A stretch of 64,000 nt of DNA from NCBI GenBank assembly GCA_033558025.1, contig JAUCEF010000008.1:2046001-2110000 (forward strand), given 5' to 3'. The position numbers and the translations under genes were made by a program. The number at the start of each line of letters is the position of its first letter. The first letter of the stretch is position 1. The notes beneath the pieces are model-generated. The model was given only the letters and a program-made list of their open reading frames with translations, made no database searches and had not been told where the DNA came from. This DNA is from Phytophthora sp. 'mugwort' (lineage: Eukaryota; Oomycota; Peronosporomycetes; Peronosporales; Peronosporaceae). Positions 42,471-54,481 of the stretch are shown here, one piece after another.

Positions 42471-44500
42471 AAGGATTATTAATATACACAAGCGCACGGG
42501 GAAATTCGCGTTTACGCTTGGAAAAATATCGAGTCAGTATCAGCAATTGTTATTTGAAAAAGTGAGCGGGTAGCCTACAGGGCAAACAAGCGGCTTCCTA
42601 TCAGTGCCGGCACGTTGCCTGTATATGCACAGCACTCGCGCTCCGTCCACGTCTCGACAAGTAGCTTTGATCTTCACAACAATGGCAAATGCTGGTCCTG
42701 GGTAATCGACGTACGTCACCCGTCCAATTACGCGCTGTGCTCTTCACGAAGGTGATATGTTTTCAGCTTTGAAGACAAGGTACAGTTGTTGTCGATGTCG
42801 AAGCGATCTCCGGATTGGTTTATGCTGCGTAAGTTTTGGATAACTAAGATCAGGCCCCATCGAAGATTTTCAAATTCTTTGTTCGCTGCGGCAGTTATGC
42901 TGTTACGGTTGACCCTATGATAGACCACGCGGGTGGTCCAGACATGCAAACAATTAGCTTCTGCCTTCGTTTCAACAACGGCGCCAGACTTTTCGTGAAA
43001 CACAAGAATCTCTTCACGGAGGAGCCGAATTGGTTGAACGAATCACTTCCACGAGCGGAACTCACGAAACAAACTGCGAAGAGCTCGAGCGTTTGTGTCG
43101 TGAAGCTCTGCTGTTCGTCTTCGGGGCTTAAAAACGCTTTGAACGATCATATTCTTGGTTCTAACAATGAAATCGCCTCGGTCATGCGGCATCAAGCGGA
43201 AAAACCAGATACATCATAGATGAAGCACTATCGACTGTCTGATTGATGCACCATTCTCAACTCAGAATACGAAGATTGGTTCCGCCAATGAAGACAATTT
43301 TTGCTATTCACATCGCATCATTTATAAACAAGTAGTCGGGGTATCATCTTGATGAGCTCAAGTCGTACGGATTGTTGTTCAGGTAAGCAAACCCAAATTG
43401 CTCGTTCTTTTGGAAATCCGCAAGTCGGTCCACTTCTTCTCGACCTCAAAATGCAAGCGTTTCTCGTGTACAAATGTGGCCCCAGCTCGAAGGTACGTGC
43501 CTGAAACATGTTTTCATTTGTAGCGCTGAGTGACTGTGGCGGTCTAGGTATCTTAGAGAAAGAAACAGCAGCTTCAAGGCAGAATGCAGCAAAATAACTA
43601 ACTTAGGAGATTATGTCTATATTTCGGGTAGGCTTTGCAAGGAGTATGCTCATCAGATTGGAATGGGACTAAACAACAGCAACAATAGTCAGAGAACTAA
43701 CGCAAGCGAAAAGCAATACTCACCTGCAGCAGCAAACGCCTGATGTGCATTGTACACCAGTGACATTAACATATGAAGTCAAACGGTTCCATCGGGGACA
43801 ACCGGAAATACTTTGCCGTCAGGTTTTTCAAATACAGACAATGATGCCGCCCTTAACACGGTCCCAAAATGTAATGAGAGCTGATATGATATGCTTCGCG
43901 GGAGGCAGCGGCTGTCACCTTCACCAGTGCGGATCAGATTTTGCTCAGCGTTCTTTGATCGATGCAATGCCAGGATCGAAGTAGGGTACTGCACCATTAT
44001 CAGCGTAAATTCATCCCATGTATCCCTTCTGAATTGCTTCAAGTGCAGCGCAATATGTCCAGGATATCCTAGGGTCGGCAACAACGTACTAACACAAATG
44101 ATGGATGAAGAGGACGCGTATACAAGAAAGCCATCCAGCACACTGCGACACACTATGTTGTGCAAAATCTGGATATTCTGACTTGGCTCAGGAATCACAT
44201 TACATAATCTTCCACCAACGCCCATATTCCCTATTTTCACTGTCGTAATAATTTCACATGAGTCCACTAGCGTTTGTTCTCTTTGCACAGTGCGCGCTGT
44301 CGTGCGGGTTTTGTACTCCATCACCGCATGAAAACATCTACGTCGGATATTCAGGACCGAAGCGATGTCATCAGGACAAAGGTATATTTTTACGTGAAGC
44401 TTGCGCAACGAAGAAAATGTGTTTTAAACGCTAAGTAAAACGTGGTACACACAAGCAGTCGACAAGCGCCCTCCGCCACCGATTGTGGCTCCGTTCCGCT
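42471..44500. other. unrecognised sequence with several minus-strand ORFs
   Basis: Minus-strand ORFs at 44408-43779 (209 residues), 43509-43318 and 43003-42728 have no recognisable motif. The first includes F-R-R-D-T-W-D-E-F-T, which resembles the W-x-x-F part of the MULE transposases here, but the expected zinc and catalytic blocks do not follow. Probably another decayed element. No RNA gene seen. Confidence 0.3.
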
Positions 44501-44699
44501 TTAGACGCGTCGCTAGAAGCTTAAAAGGGGGTTTCCTTCACCCAGCACACCACCAGCATAATCATGATGACTCGCGGAAGCGATGAGACGACGTCCACCC
44601 CCGCCGCGGAGACATGGGCGTCTGACGCGGCAGTTTCGGGACCCAACAGCCCTGCGACCCTTCTGAATGCAACCCCTACGGTCTCCAGCTTCCCTACCG

Positions 44700-46600
44700 C
44701 CGGCCGGACGACCCAGCGGATGAAGTGGTGGACGTGACGGAAGATGGCGCGTTCTGGACGACAATGCGAGCCCGCGCGGTTTCTGAGGTGCCTCCAATCA
44801 GGGCGTCGAAGAGGGCCCCGACGAAGCGGAAGATGACAGCGCAGAGCTCGCTGAAGCAAGGAAGGGCAAGAAGAAGCTCGTCCGTAAGACTCACCCTCGG
44901 TCCAAGGTCACCATATACGCCACAGCTCCAGAGGAGTCCCCTGTCAAGCCGGCGCCGAACGTCCCGACTGCGGATACGTCGCGTTTCTCTCCACCAGCTG
45001 CTGCTGCGGCGCATCCTGCTCAGCCGGCGACAGGTTTTAACCTGGTGACGTTCATGGGCACCTCCCAGTCAGGTCTTACGTCGACAACTAATTCAAGCCC
45101 TATAGACCAAGTTGAAGCGCCTGAAGCGCCCTCTGCGTCAGTTGCACCCCCAACGGAGCTACTACGAGAGTTGGAGCTCCTAAGAGATCACGTACAGCGT
45201 CTCTAGAAGCAAGTTCAAGGTTGTCAGCAGGTAAGCCTCGGCGGGACACACCCGAACGTCCGGGGAGAGCTCCCTCCGCCTGAGGTGCAGCAGCTTTCAA
45301 GTGCGAGCTTCCCAGAGGAGCCGAAGAAAGCGAAGGTTACTATCAGCCGCCTATCAGCCGCCCCAGGCGCACGTGCTCTCCGCCAATGGGATGTTCCTAT
45401 GTTGAATCCATATGAAGGTAAGCCCCTGTTTGCGATGTCGTTTGTGCTAAGTTTACGAGAGGCGGAGTGCGTACGGTTCAAGACTACACGGCTGTTCTGA
45501 TGACAATTTACAGCGGCCGCCTGGGCCCACGAGGGCAAACCGCCATGCATTTCCAGGAGCCCAGCGAGCTGGAGACGTTGGAGGCTGGATCGACAAACAG
45601 CAACTTCTTTAGCTATGGGTGTGAGATGAGGGGAAAGTCGCCGCTCGTCGCGCGGCAAAATCCTATAAACATGTCTGAAAGTCTCCCTCGGCATGGACAA
45701 ATTTGGCCAAGATATAGCGAAGAATCTGAAGCTATTATCGAGCGATTTCTGAACCGACCCATCTGGTAGCGCATGTCCTCCGCCTGTACGGGCAACTTCA
45801 GGTTTAGCGGCTATACAGCTTAGCGATTCCACTACGGCTATACAGCCCGCGGCAACAGGTCAGTCACTATACACTGGTATACATACGCTGCGACGGCTAC
45901 ACAGATAAGTGTACGCCACGGGTTTTTCACTCTGGTCGAAATCCAAAAGCTGTACAGCCACCTGCACAGGCTATACAGCCATCTTTACATGCTATACAGC
46001 AATCGTTACCAGCAGCTAAGCAGCTATACAGTAATCACCACGTGCTATACAGCCGTATTCGCATGCTACGCAGCCTTCTTCGCGTGATATACTGCCGCTC
46101 TCGCCTGCTATACAGTCAGGCGGCCTCGCCACTTGCGCTCCGGCAGCCGACAAAGAGTCCGCGCATGCAAATCCGGTGAGGATGGCCATGCCGACAGTGA
46201 CCATCGCCTCGACGGGCCCGACGCATGTAACACGAACGCCAAACAATTCGGGACGAAGACTATCGTCCGAAACTGCGGCTTTCACCGAAACTATACGCGC
46301 TCCAAGGAAGGTGATAACCGAATGCCTGGCTAGTAAAGCGCGCCACAATGCTGCTACTTGGCCTCTGACAATCAATGAGATGTGCACTACCCTGGGAAGC
46401 GTCCGTCGAGTTGAAGCTACCGTCGGTGACGTATCCTACGCTACACAAGTCTGACTCCGGAAATGAGTATCTACTCGACAAAATCCCTCTAAAGCAGACT
46501 CTCAGACTTCGTAAGAAGAATTCGGATGCCACTTGCTGGCCTTTGCTGAACTGGTACGGGGGCAAACGGTGGACGGCTACCGACCTAACAAGCATATGAT
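44700..46600 (+). pseudogene. gag-like region with coiled coil and short repeats
   Basis: A long plus-strand frame around 44820-45205 reads Glu/Lys-rich then Pro/Ala/Thr-rich sequence and ends with a leucine-rich helix (L-L-R-E-L-E-L-L-R-D-H-V-Q) and a TAG at 45205; it continues in 45285-45500 and 45467-45769. From about 45790 to 46130 it turns into the GCTATACAGC repeat block. Gag-like by composition and position only. Confidence 0.35.
45790..46130. repeat. degenerate 20-28-bp repeat on GCTATACAGC
   Basis: The word GCTATACAGC or a one- or two-base variant recurs at least twelve times, spaced about 20-30 bases apart. In one plus-strand frame it codes A-I-Q-P/Q-S-L units, a Gln/Pro-rich tract like those in some Gag proteins. 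Spacing and sequence are irregular, so it is an old minisatellite. Confidence 0.7.
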
Positions 46601-46699
46601 CCCGGCAGTTCTGTCTAAAGTGTGGCTGGGTACAAACATATCGGGAGATTGCAAGAGATTGCTAAGAAAGTGATGCGTGCTGAGCTCAAGGATGCGCCT

Positions 46700-48655
46700 T
46701 CGCAGCAATAGAAGCCACCGCCAACCACGGATCTGCCATTCGGCGCGTTAACGTACTGCGCAAAAACGTTCGCAAGGAACAAGACGCTTGGCGCTGTCTG
46801 GTGCTGGATATGGACCCCCTCTCGATATGGCCGGAGGTCTACATTAGCCTGTTTGGCGTTGTGGACAAGGCTGGCGGAGACCCGCAGTCGTCAGGGTGGA
46901 CCATCCACGATTTATCCTTCCCGGAAGGAGCCTAGATCAATGCACTCACAGATCACGACAACATCATGCGCCCCGACTACAAAGATTGCGACGCGGTCGC
47001 TGCTGAGATCATGCGGGTCAAGCAAACACCCTGGCGCTGATATCGAGCTAATGGCCGGCGATGTATCATCTGCCTTCCGCCATGTTACATCTTTAGCGGC
47101 TGCGTATGTCTGTTCGCCGAACACATTGAGGCCGACAATGCTCTGGTGATCAAGCTTGCAGCGCCTTTGGGGTGGACAGAGTAGCCTGGTGCGTACGATG
47201 TGGTCGGTGGTGCAATATCGTTCGTGCACGGGTCACACTCCAATCTCGACAGCCCGTCCGGTTTCTGCAACTACCACTGGGTTGACGATCTCATCAACGC
47301 GGCCGCGGACATCGGCTCAAACTGTGCTGATATGGTGTGATCACTTCGTTACGCCATGACCGCTGTATTGGGCATCGGTACGAAGAAAAACTCACGACCT
47401 GGTCGCCGAAACAGAAGGTTCTCGGTCTCGGGTTTGACTATATCGCTGAAACAGTATCCATGCCTGCGAACAAGATCAGGAAGGCGCGCGATCTGGTTGC
47501 GACAGCCACCTCTCGCAGAGGACACCGGTCGGCTTCTCGGGAGCCTCCGGCGCGTCGAGCGTACTGCTGACTACCTTCCATCGTGGTCGAGCGTAGTTGC
47601 CCGACGCTCCGGAATCGATCAAGATGATTCATGGCTTCTCAAGCCTTTCACCGTCGCCTCGACGACGAGCAAGCTCGGCTTGCATACACGTTCCGTGTTA
47701 CAAAGAGCACAGCCTCCTCTTGGATGTCGTCCCAGAAGATGGCGAGAACCAGGAACAGCACCGTCATGGCACAGAACCCTGCAGCTGGCGACCCTTGCGA
47801 CCGAGACGGTTAATAAAGTACACAGCGACGTAGTAGCCTGGCAGGGCCATGAGAGCGACGAACAGGGCCCAGCCCTGGAGAGAGCCTTACTCTCTAGATC
47901 CACATGCATTCGGAAAGCACGGTCATTCCTCCAGCGTCTCCGGCACCGCATAACGAACCTCCACCGGTTTCCAGCGAGTGCCAATTTATGAACCCATGAG
48001 ACAAGATCTCCTGTAGTGGTGGCAGATCCTCCACTCCCCAATGCTGAACGGAGTGTCTCTCGAGTACTTCAACGGACAGCCACCTCCTGATGTTGTCGTG
48101 GAGATCGACGCCTGTGATCACAGACTCTGCGCTTTGGATGTGTCCATATAGACTGCTCTCATGTACACGTTCTCGTCATCAGAGGCCCAACTCATCTCCC
48201 ACTCAAACAACGGAGAGCGTAATGGCTTCGACATTAACTTCCGGGAACTCCTCTCGTGTGCATTCGCTGTGCATGGGTGGGGAGACAGATGGGCCCAATG
48301 CGTCGCAACATAAAATTGCCCGTTTCACGTTCGTTTCCCCATCGATAACACCTCAGCGGTGGCGTGGCAGAACTGCTTCGATGCACGAAATACGCGCGCA
48401 GGACGTTGTACGGCTGCTCGGGTACTGGGAGAGCTCACTTCACCTCCGTCTATCCGCCTCTCATATCGTGGGCGTGGATAACATGCGCGCTGGCGCTGAA
48501 TCTCGCCATGCTACGCACCCGTCTTTCCTCGCTCAATTTGAAAAACTAACTCGTGGCTGGATACAGGTATCCACGCCTACCGACGTCGAGGGTCTCTCGA
48601 CGCTTTGGCGCAGCATCTCGGGAAGCATTCCGTTGCTGATTCCACCTTGATCTGT
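46700..48655 (+). pseudogene. reverse transcriptase and RNase H (non-Gypsy type)
   Basis: Reading across three frames: G-W-T-I-H-D-L-S-F-P-E-G near 46890, E-L-M-A-G-D-V-S-S-A-F-R-H-V near 47050 (first catalytic Asp), L-I-K-L-A-A-P followed by G-W-T near 47150, P-G-A-Y-D-V-V-G-G near 47195, and N-Y-H-W-V-D-D-L at 47270-47292 (the x-x-D-D motif). RNase H begins V-V-V-E-I-D-A-C-D near 48093, with N-F-R-E-L-L-S-C-A near 48237, I-D-N-T-S-A-V-A-W near 48342 and S-A-S-H-I-V-G-V-D-N near 48460. Many stops and shifts are present. Confidence 0.6.
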
Positions 48656-49774
48656 TGATTAACTGTGGCCGCTGCCCAAAGCGTGCACGATACCAGGCAA
48701 ATGTATATGACTGTCTGTGAAACCGAAATAATGAATACTTGAAGAATGCGGACAATATTCACGGTCGAGCAGCGAAATGACTTCCGAGAAGTAAGCCCGT
48801 AACCAGCGAAACCTCTCTACGCTTTATTGTTCATATCTATTCCGCACCTTCTTCATGAGCACGGCATACCGGTTTAGAGCTTTGTGAAATTACATTACCA
48901 TTCTTTCGGTTTGCGAACATGAGCTAATCCAATACTGTCAACGCTTGCAGAACGTAGCCGCATGAGATCATCGTCTACCGATGCAAATTGTAGTTCCAGT
49001 TACAAACCTTATGTCGGCTCACAGACGACGAATGAGCTCTGCTACATGAGTCGTGGTGCGATCTGTGCTAAAACGAGGTGTCCACTGGTTTGAGCATTCG
49101 CTCTCTTTGCACTTGTTGTACCCAAAGCTGCGAGAATAGAACAATATCTCTCAAACCGCATGTAGCGCTTGGCTGGCGGGTACTGCATTCGATTCGCTTG
49201 TAGACGTATAATCCCGGTGTTACTCGATAAGAGCTCAGCCGCAGCTCAACTTCTAGAAATCGAGGAGTTCATCAACGGTGACGATCGCAACTTCATCCAA
49301 ATTCACGTTCACGCTACTTCGAAATATTTTGGAGGTCCAACCACGTGACAGGATCCGTGATATGCTAACGCTTGCCGTGTTGCATTGCGTGATGCCGAAC
49401 ATCCACGGCAATAGTCTTGCCGACGTAGACTTCTTCTTCTCGCGCCTTCGCCAACAGAAGCGTCTCCACGTCGTCCGCCTGCACGTGCATTCGGTTGCAG
49501 TTGATGTCCTTCCAGATACCTGCAATTGTTTGCTCGTCGTCGTCGGTATCAGATCAACACACGTCGTCCTTTGATGTTTCGCAATCAGACATGGACTCTT
49601 GCGGAAGCTGATGCAAGTGTGATGAGCGCTGTACGCGCGGGGCGTAGAGCACTGCGCGGTGTTTCTTTAACTGACTAACACTCTTTTTATCCTAAAAAAA
49701 TGGGCTAGGGATAAAATCTGCCAAGATCCCGAAAACGCAAAACTCAATTGATCCTTTTTTACGGATTCTAAGGA
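48656..49774. other. intergenic, with one decayed minus-strand ORF
   Basis: Nothing recognisable from 48656 to 49250. At 49590-49270 the minus strand reads a possible protein with two stops (for example T-I-A-G-I-W-K-D-I-N-C-N-R-M and A-K-A-R-E-E-E-V-Y-V-G-K); family unknown. The left terminal repeat of MULE3 starts at about 49775. Confidence 0.35.
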
Positions 49775-49882
49775 TAAATTTTGAACGAGACTACAGAACA
49801 GGTTATTTTTGAAAAGCCGTGCGACTCAGAGCCAGGTTGAATCCAGGTTACCCTGGGTATGATCCAGGATGTAATTTTCAGA
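49775..49882 (+). repeat. MULE3 terminal inverted repeat, left
   Basis: Pairs with 54482-54593. Aligning by eye gives roughly 75-80% identity; the inner half (AGCCGTG...CCAGGTTACCCTGG) is the best conserved. Outer ends are uncertain by about 10 bases and no target duplication was confirmed. Confidence 0.65.
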
Positions 49883-50326
49883 TATATGCTACGTGACATA
49901 TATTCTGCGTTTTTTTGTTTGCAACAGATCTTGACGTCGTGGCGTTGGTGTTCATTTATGCACATGTTGTATGTTGGTATGCTCATAGGTGGGATGTGGT
50001 AGCTCCATCTAGTTGGGTATGACCACCACGAAGGGGTACCTTGCCGTGAGGTGGTGCAGGATCTGAGACCATTCAATTCAGCACTCAGAATGTATTTCTG
50101 GTTAAAACCCAGGGTTTAAACCAGGTTGTGATCCGGGATCTAACCCATGTTGGAGGAAAGGTTGTAAGCCAGTGTGTTGGGCAGGATAGCGTCGATAAGA
50201 AAGTGGGGGGTGAGGCCTTTGGTTTATCGGTCGCAATTACCTGAAGTGTCTCGCTCGTAGTGTACACACGTTGCTTGGTCGGACTGATTTAGGTGGCCAA
50301 CTGTATTGAGAGTAATGTATGCATCA

Positions 50327-51983
50327 TTATGCAGCTAGCAGAGTAAGAAGAACTCTGTAACGGAACCTATTTAAGCCCGGATCCTCAATCGCGCTCTTGA
50401 TATCCTTGTCCAACATTCTCATCATGAAGTTGAGGACGTACATCCCGCAACTATTCCTATCTTTCTGAGTAGGCGACGCTACTACAACGAGTCCGAATGC
50501 CTCAAACTCCTTCTCTTGCTTCAGTCGTGTTGTGACCTTGATGAGAACGCCAGGTAATCCGTGTCGACCAATGGGAGTTTATCACTACCGCCGCCCAGTG
50601 ATCCCGCTCGAAGTTGATAGGCATGAATATAAAAGTGGTGCGTTTTGGAGTTGCGAACCGCCCCCACAACTTTATCGGGAAGGTCAACTATCTTGATATT
50701 CTTCTTCAGCTTAAACTCAGGCATCATCGCCATTGCTAGATGCTGCTTCGCCCAAATCGTCCCCGAAGCCTCGAAAATGCGCCCTTTGATCCCTTGTTGT
50801 GGGGCCAGTATGTACAGGTAGGAGTAGTCCATTGTCGGATGCATTTTGTCGTCCACAACTTCGCACGGGTGATGTTCCGAAATACGGAGCCTTACATCAT
50901 CACAGTCCTGGATTTTAGCACAGGACTGCTGAAGCCAAAGCAGCAGAGATTCGCCGGTGTCGACAATTGCCTTCATCGTCCAGATTTTTTGCATGGAATC
51001 AAGGTGAAACAGGGTAAAGTTGCAGACACCTGTTATCTTGACATACGGTGGGTTCTCGTCAGACTGGCTGGGAACCGGCATGGGCAGTTTATAGAGTGCA
51101 TTAAGAGCTCTCCGTACAAGCGGCAGAGGTAGTACGAACGCTACAGCTGCAGCAATGATGGGGTCGTTGTCCTTTCCCACCTTTGGGTGCTTTCATGCTG
51201 CATCATTATACTGCGTTGGAAACACTGACAGCAGATTTATCAGTTATACAAGTGTCTTCGTTCTCTCTTCGACTGCTACGGCCACAACCCCAACATCAAA
51301 CACTAACTCGCCACCCTTTTCTAGTCGCAGATTGAATGTCTTGCACGCAGACGATCGCTCTCTAGATTTCTGAATTTGGGGCTTGGAGGGTCGACCGGAT
51401 CGCCTTACCCTCTTGAGGAGTTTGATCGTACCAAAGCTGCTTTCGCTAGCTTTCGTCTCAATCTCACTATCGGGCTTCAGGTTCATCACCAGGTTGCTGT
51501 CAGAGTGTCCTCCGGGTTCATCACCAGGTTGGGAGACAGAATGTTCTCCGAATTTATCACCAGGTTGGGAGACAGAGGGTTGTCTAGGTTCATCACCAGG
51601 TTGGGAGATGGAGGGTTGTCCGGGTTCACCACCAGGTTGGGAGATGGAGGGTTCTCCAGGTGGGTCTTTACAATGTTTGCCAGTTCGCGATGATCGGGCT
51701 ACAAGTGTCTTTGAAGAAAGCTCGCTAGGTTGATTTCCATCTGTGTCAGGTCGATCGTCAGATCGTTTGACGAGTTGATCACCATTTTTCTAGATGGATC
51801 TCCAGGTTCTTCGACATGCTGAGCACCCCCTTGGCCGGTTTGAACTCCAGGTTGTATAATATCTTCCTGGGTTGCCGCCTCTAGATCGGGTTCATCTGCG
51901 TTACTACTCGACTGTGCCATTCCGGCGGCATGTAGATGCATGCGGGAGATGCTATTACGTAGATCACGCTGGTAGCGCTCCAA
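50327..51983 (-). pseudogene. MULE3 linker and Ulp1-like (C48) protease
   Basis: 51983-51699 is a polar linker; 51658-51480 is a 36-bp tandem repeat; 51430-51244 contains R-R-S-G-R-P-S-K-P-Q, an AT-hook-like motif matching the one in MULE2. The 219-residue frame 51180-50521 includes the N-terminal part of the protease domain. The His-Trp motif (F-E-R-D-H-W-A-A-V-V) is at about 50620-50590 in a shifted frame, and the Cys motif T-Q-K-D-R-N-S-C-G-M-Y-V lies at about 50465-50430; the reading ends with TAA at 50327. All catalytic residues are still present. Confidence 0.75.
51480..51658. repeat. 36-bp tandem repeat (five copies)
   Basis: Five head-to-tail units starting at 51480, 51515, 51551, 51587 and 51623, each beginning near GGTTCATCACCAGGTTG; the first is 35 bases and the rest 36. 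On the minus strand each unit codes 12 residues around N-P-D-N-P-P-S-P-N-L-V-M, so the array adds whole repeats to the MULE3 linker without changing frame. Confidence 0.9.
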
Positions 51984-52169
51984 AAATTCAATCTCGGCAG
52001 CAGGGGCATGTCCGCCAGTTCTCCAGCCATTTAGTTGAGCAGATTGCGCGAGATGCTATACTTTTGGCTTACAGGCAACACGGTCAACACGTCGTACTTC
52101 TGTTTGGGTTTCGTGGTCTTGGAGTTGAACGTGCTGACAGATTTCAGCTCTTACAGTCCTTCAGAAACC

Positions 52170-54244
52170 TTAATACGCCATCGTGTATCCACACTGGTCA
52201 CGAGAATCACCGGTAGCATCGAAACACGGCAGCACATCACATGACGGCACGGGAGTTTGAGAGTGGCAGCGAAGTCACATTCACAAATCCAACTTTTTAC
52301 TTGCTGAACTTGTACGTGTTCTTGACGCTCGTAATCGCAACGACTATTTCCTGATTCTCTTCATAGCAATACATGTCTTGTGCAGACTGAGAAATAACGA
52401 ACTCGTACTCAGATTTCATGGTATCGGCGACCCACGGCGTGCACATTTGTAACAGCAAATTCAACTCGTGATCATAGCCTTGGTAAAGCCATTTTCCCTC
52501 GAAGCTAATCCGGGCCATGTATCGTTTCGACTGCGCTGTTGATTACGCATAAGTGACTCGAGACACTCCTTCATGGTTGACGATGAATCCAGATCCAGCT
52601 TCAGCTTCCCAAAATTTCACTCGATGCGATTGTTCGTGTTGTTCCGGAAATGAGGTAGCGACTGGCGACAGTAATTGAACCTCTCCTTCGAAGCATCCCA
52701 GTTATCGCAAAAGTATTCCCAAAAGGACGTATTCCCGTGTCCACAAGTGAACTTTTTCAGTATTCCAAGATTTTCGTTGGAGTTCGCATCGACGAGATTG
52801 GCAAAGGGGTGGCGCATCGATTCGTATCCACTAGCAGCGTACCGACCAAACCGCGAGTCTCGGACAACCGTCCTGAGGTACTTGAGCGCATGGAAATGGC
52901 ACAACAGAACCGTTGCATCTGGAAAAGCATCTCCGATCACCGCAATCTCGTTCATGTCCTTGTCTACCATGACAACTTGAATGGCTTGCCATCCCAGGTT
53001 CGCAGTTTTGAAGGGATTCAGGGCCCTTCGCATGTGCCAATCCGAGTTTGTTTCGATGACAGAATGCTGTATGAACTGTCCGTACCCAAATGTATCCATG
53101 ACCATGATGCTGCAAAGTTGGTAGTCGGACCTGACAACAACGATGAATAGAATCAGAGTTAATAGGTGCAGTATTTAATCCTGGTTGCTACCCTGGATAC
53201 TGTCCAGGTTGCTGCCCCGGAAACTAATCCGGATATCACGCTGGTGATCAGCATGATTGTTGCCCCGGTGATCAACCTGGTAGCCAAACTGGCGATCAAC
53301 ACGATAGATCCCCTGATATTCAACCTGGCTGGTACCATATAATGCAACTATTGATGCGCATCACTTACCGATTTGTCTTGTGAGTACAGTCGACCAAGAC
53401 GATCTCCGGAAAACGAGCGAATAGCCGCACATATGACAAGTGGTCAATGAGATAGCACCGGTTACCCCAGTTGACGTTTCATCCATACTTGCGACGTTGC
53501 CTGGGACCTCATCTTGGAAATCCATAAAAAATTCAGCAACGACCAAGTCATCGTCAGCTTCTCCGCGGAGCTCCGCGCGAATCTTGGCCATTAAATTTCC
53601 GACGTCACGCCTAGTCACCTTGTAAGTGGAGTGGTCTCGAATGTATTCATAGATCCTCAGCCCCCCCCCCCCCTCGCTCGAATCATCAAACGCAGGTTTT
53701 CAACAATTGGCTCGCCCATAGGAACCTGACGGTTGTGGGAGTAGTTATCGAACACGGCCCTCGACAACTTGTGACTGTGAGTGTAAAGAGGATGACAAAT
53801 TTCCACCTTCTAAGACAACTTCAGATACACGCTCTCTGCAGTGAAGCGGAAGGGACACCCAGTTCCGCGAAGCCCATACCGAGGGCAGACGCCCTTTCCG
53901 CGGCTACGATCGGGCCAACCATAAATGCAGATATAGCGCCGTTGCCACCGTGGCAGACTATCCGGAAGATATCGGATAGATCGACCATCCTTCGCTCGCT
54001 TGGACCCTCGCAGCTGCCTTTTCTTCTTCGCAACGCTTTCAACCTCCTTCACGACTAGATGTGAGTTCGTGTCTTCGCGGTATTCGGCGCGGTAGTCCTC
54101 CCACGCGTCCCAGCTTGCGTGGAACCGACGGTACTCCTTCCCTTCAAACGTCCTTTCGCTGTCCACACCAGCCACGTCATCATTGTCGCTGTCCCGAGCA
54201 GATACGTCCTCGTCGCTGCTGTCCCGAGCAGACTGAGTGGCCAT
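52170..54244 (-). pseudogene. MULE3 transposase: N-terminal, catalytic and SWIM regions
   Basis: ATG at 54244 opens a 144-residue frame with an acidic start, F-H-A-S-W-D-A-W-E-D-Y-R-A-E-Y, I-Y-G-W-P-D-R-S-R and T-G-C-P-F-R-F (zinc-binding). After a break that includes a C13 run at 53661-53673, 53618-53380 leads to R-F-P-E-I-V-L-V-D-C-T-H-K-T-N-R (first catalytic Asp). An intron of 238 bases (53131-53368, GTAAGT...TTGTCAG) follows, and the next exon starts Y-Q-L-C-S-I-M-V-M-D-T-F-G and includes V-M-V-D-K-D-M-N-E and A-T-V-L-L-C-H-F-H-A-L-K-Y. The SWIM finger C-E-C...L-P-C-R-H lies at about 52290-52240 in another frame. A few single-base shifts inactivate it. Confidence 0.8.
53131..53368 (-). 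other. MULE3 intron filled with degenerate CAGGTTG repeats
   Basis: On the minus strand the intron runs from GTAAGT (53368) to TTGTCAG (53131) and joins N-R to S-D-Y-Q-L-C in frame. Its body contains repeated CAGGTTG, GATCACC and CCTGG words at about 20-base spacing, the same words that occur next to the MULE3 ends (49830-50170 and 54500-54570). Confidence 0.6.
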
Positions 54245-54481
54245 TTCGCTGCCATCGTCATCATCGACGTCCCCGTAGCTGTTGTCCTCAGCATCAGCAG
54301 TACGTCCCGCCGCTTCAGTGATCTCGAAGGCTCAAGTCGCGAAGTGAGAGCGAGGGGGAGGGGATCCACGGTGACCAAGGGAAGAAGGGTCTAGGGGAAA
54401 TACTGCAAATCAAAGGGGGATGGGGTAAGAGGGATGGACTACGACTCAAAGGGATGGGCTATGTATTTTATCCGTTTTCTT

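Larger units (their letters stand above)
44501..48655 (+). mobile_element. decayed non-Gypsy retroelement, possibly DIRS-like
   Basis: Plus-strand segments give a gag-like region (about 44700-46500), a reverse transcriptase (46700-47560) and an RNase H (48085-48655). The RT and RNase H sequences do not look like the Gypsy ones in this window; they resemble the RT-RNase H of tyrosine-recombinase retroelements. No recombinase domain or repeat ends were found, so the class is uncertain. Confidence 0.45.

Noticed and set aside
45224..45832. Minus-strand ORF of 202 codons
   Set aside because: Antisense to the Gag-like region whose plus-strand frame has better protein character; no domain visible.
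49253..49574. Overlapping ORFs on both strands
   Set aside because: Neither is intact; the minus-strand reading in a third frame looks more protein-like but has stops and no family match.
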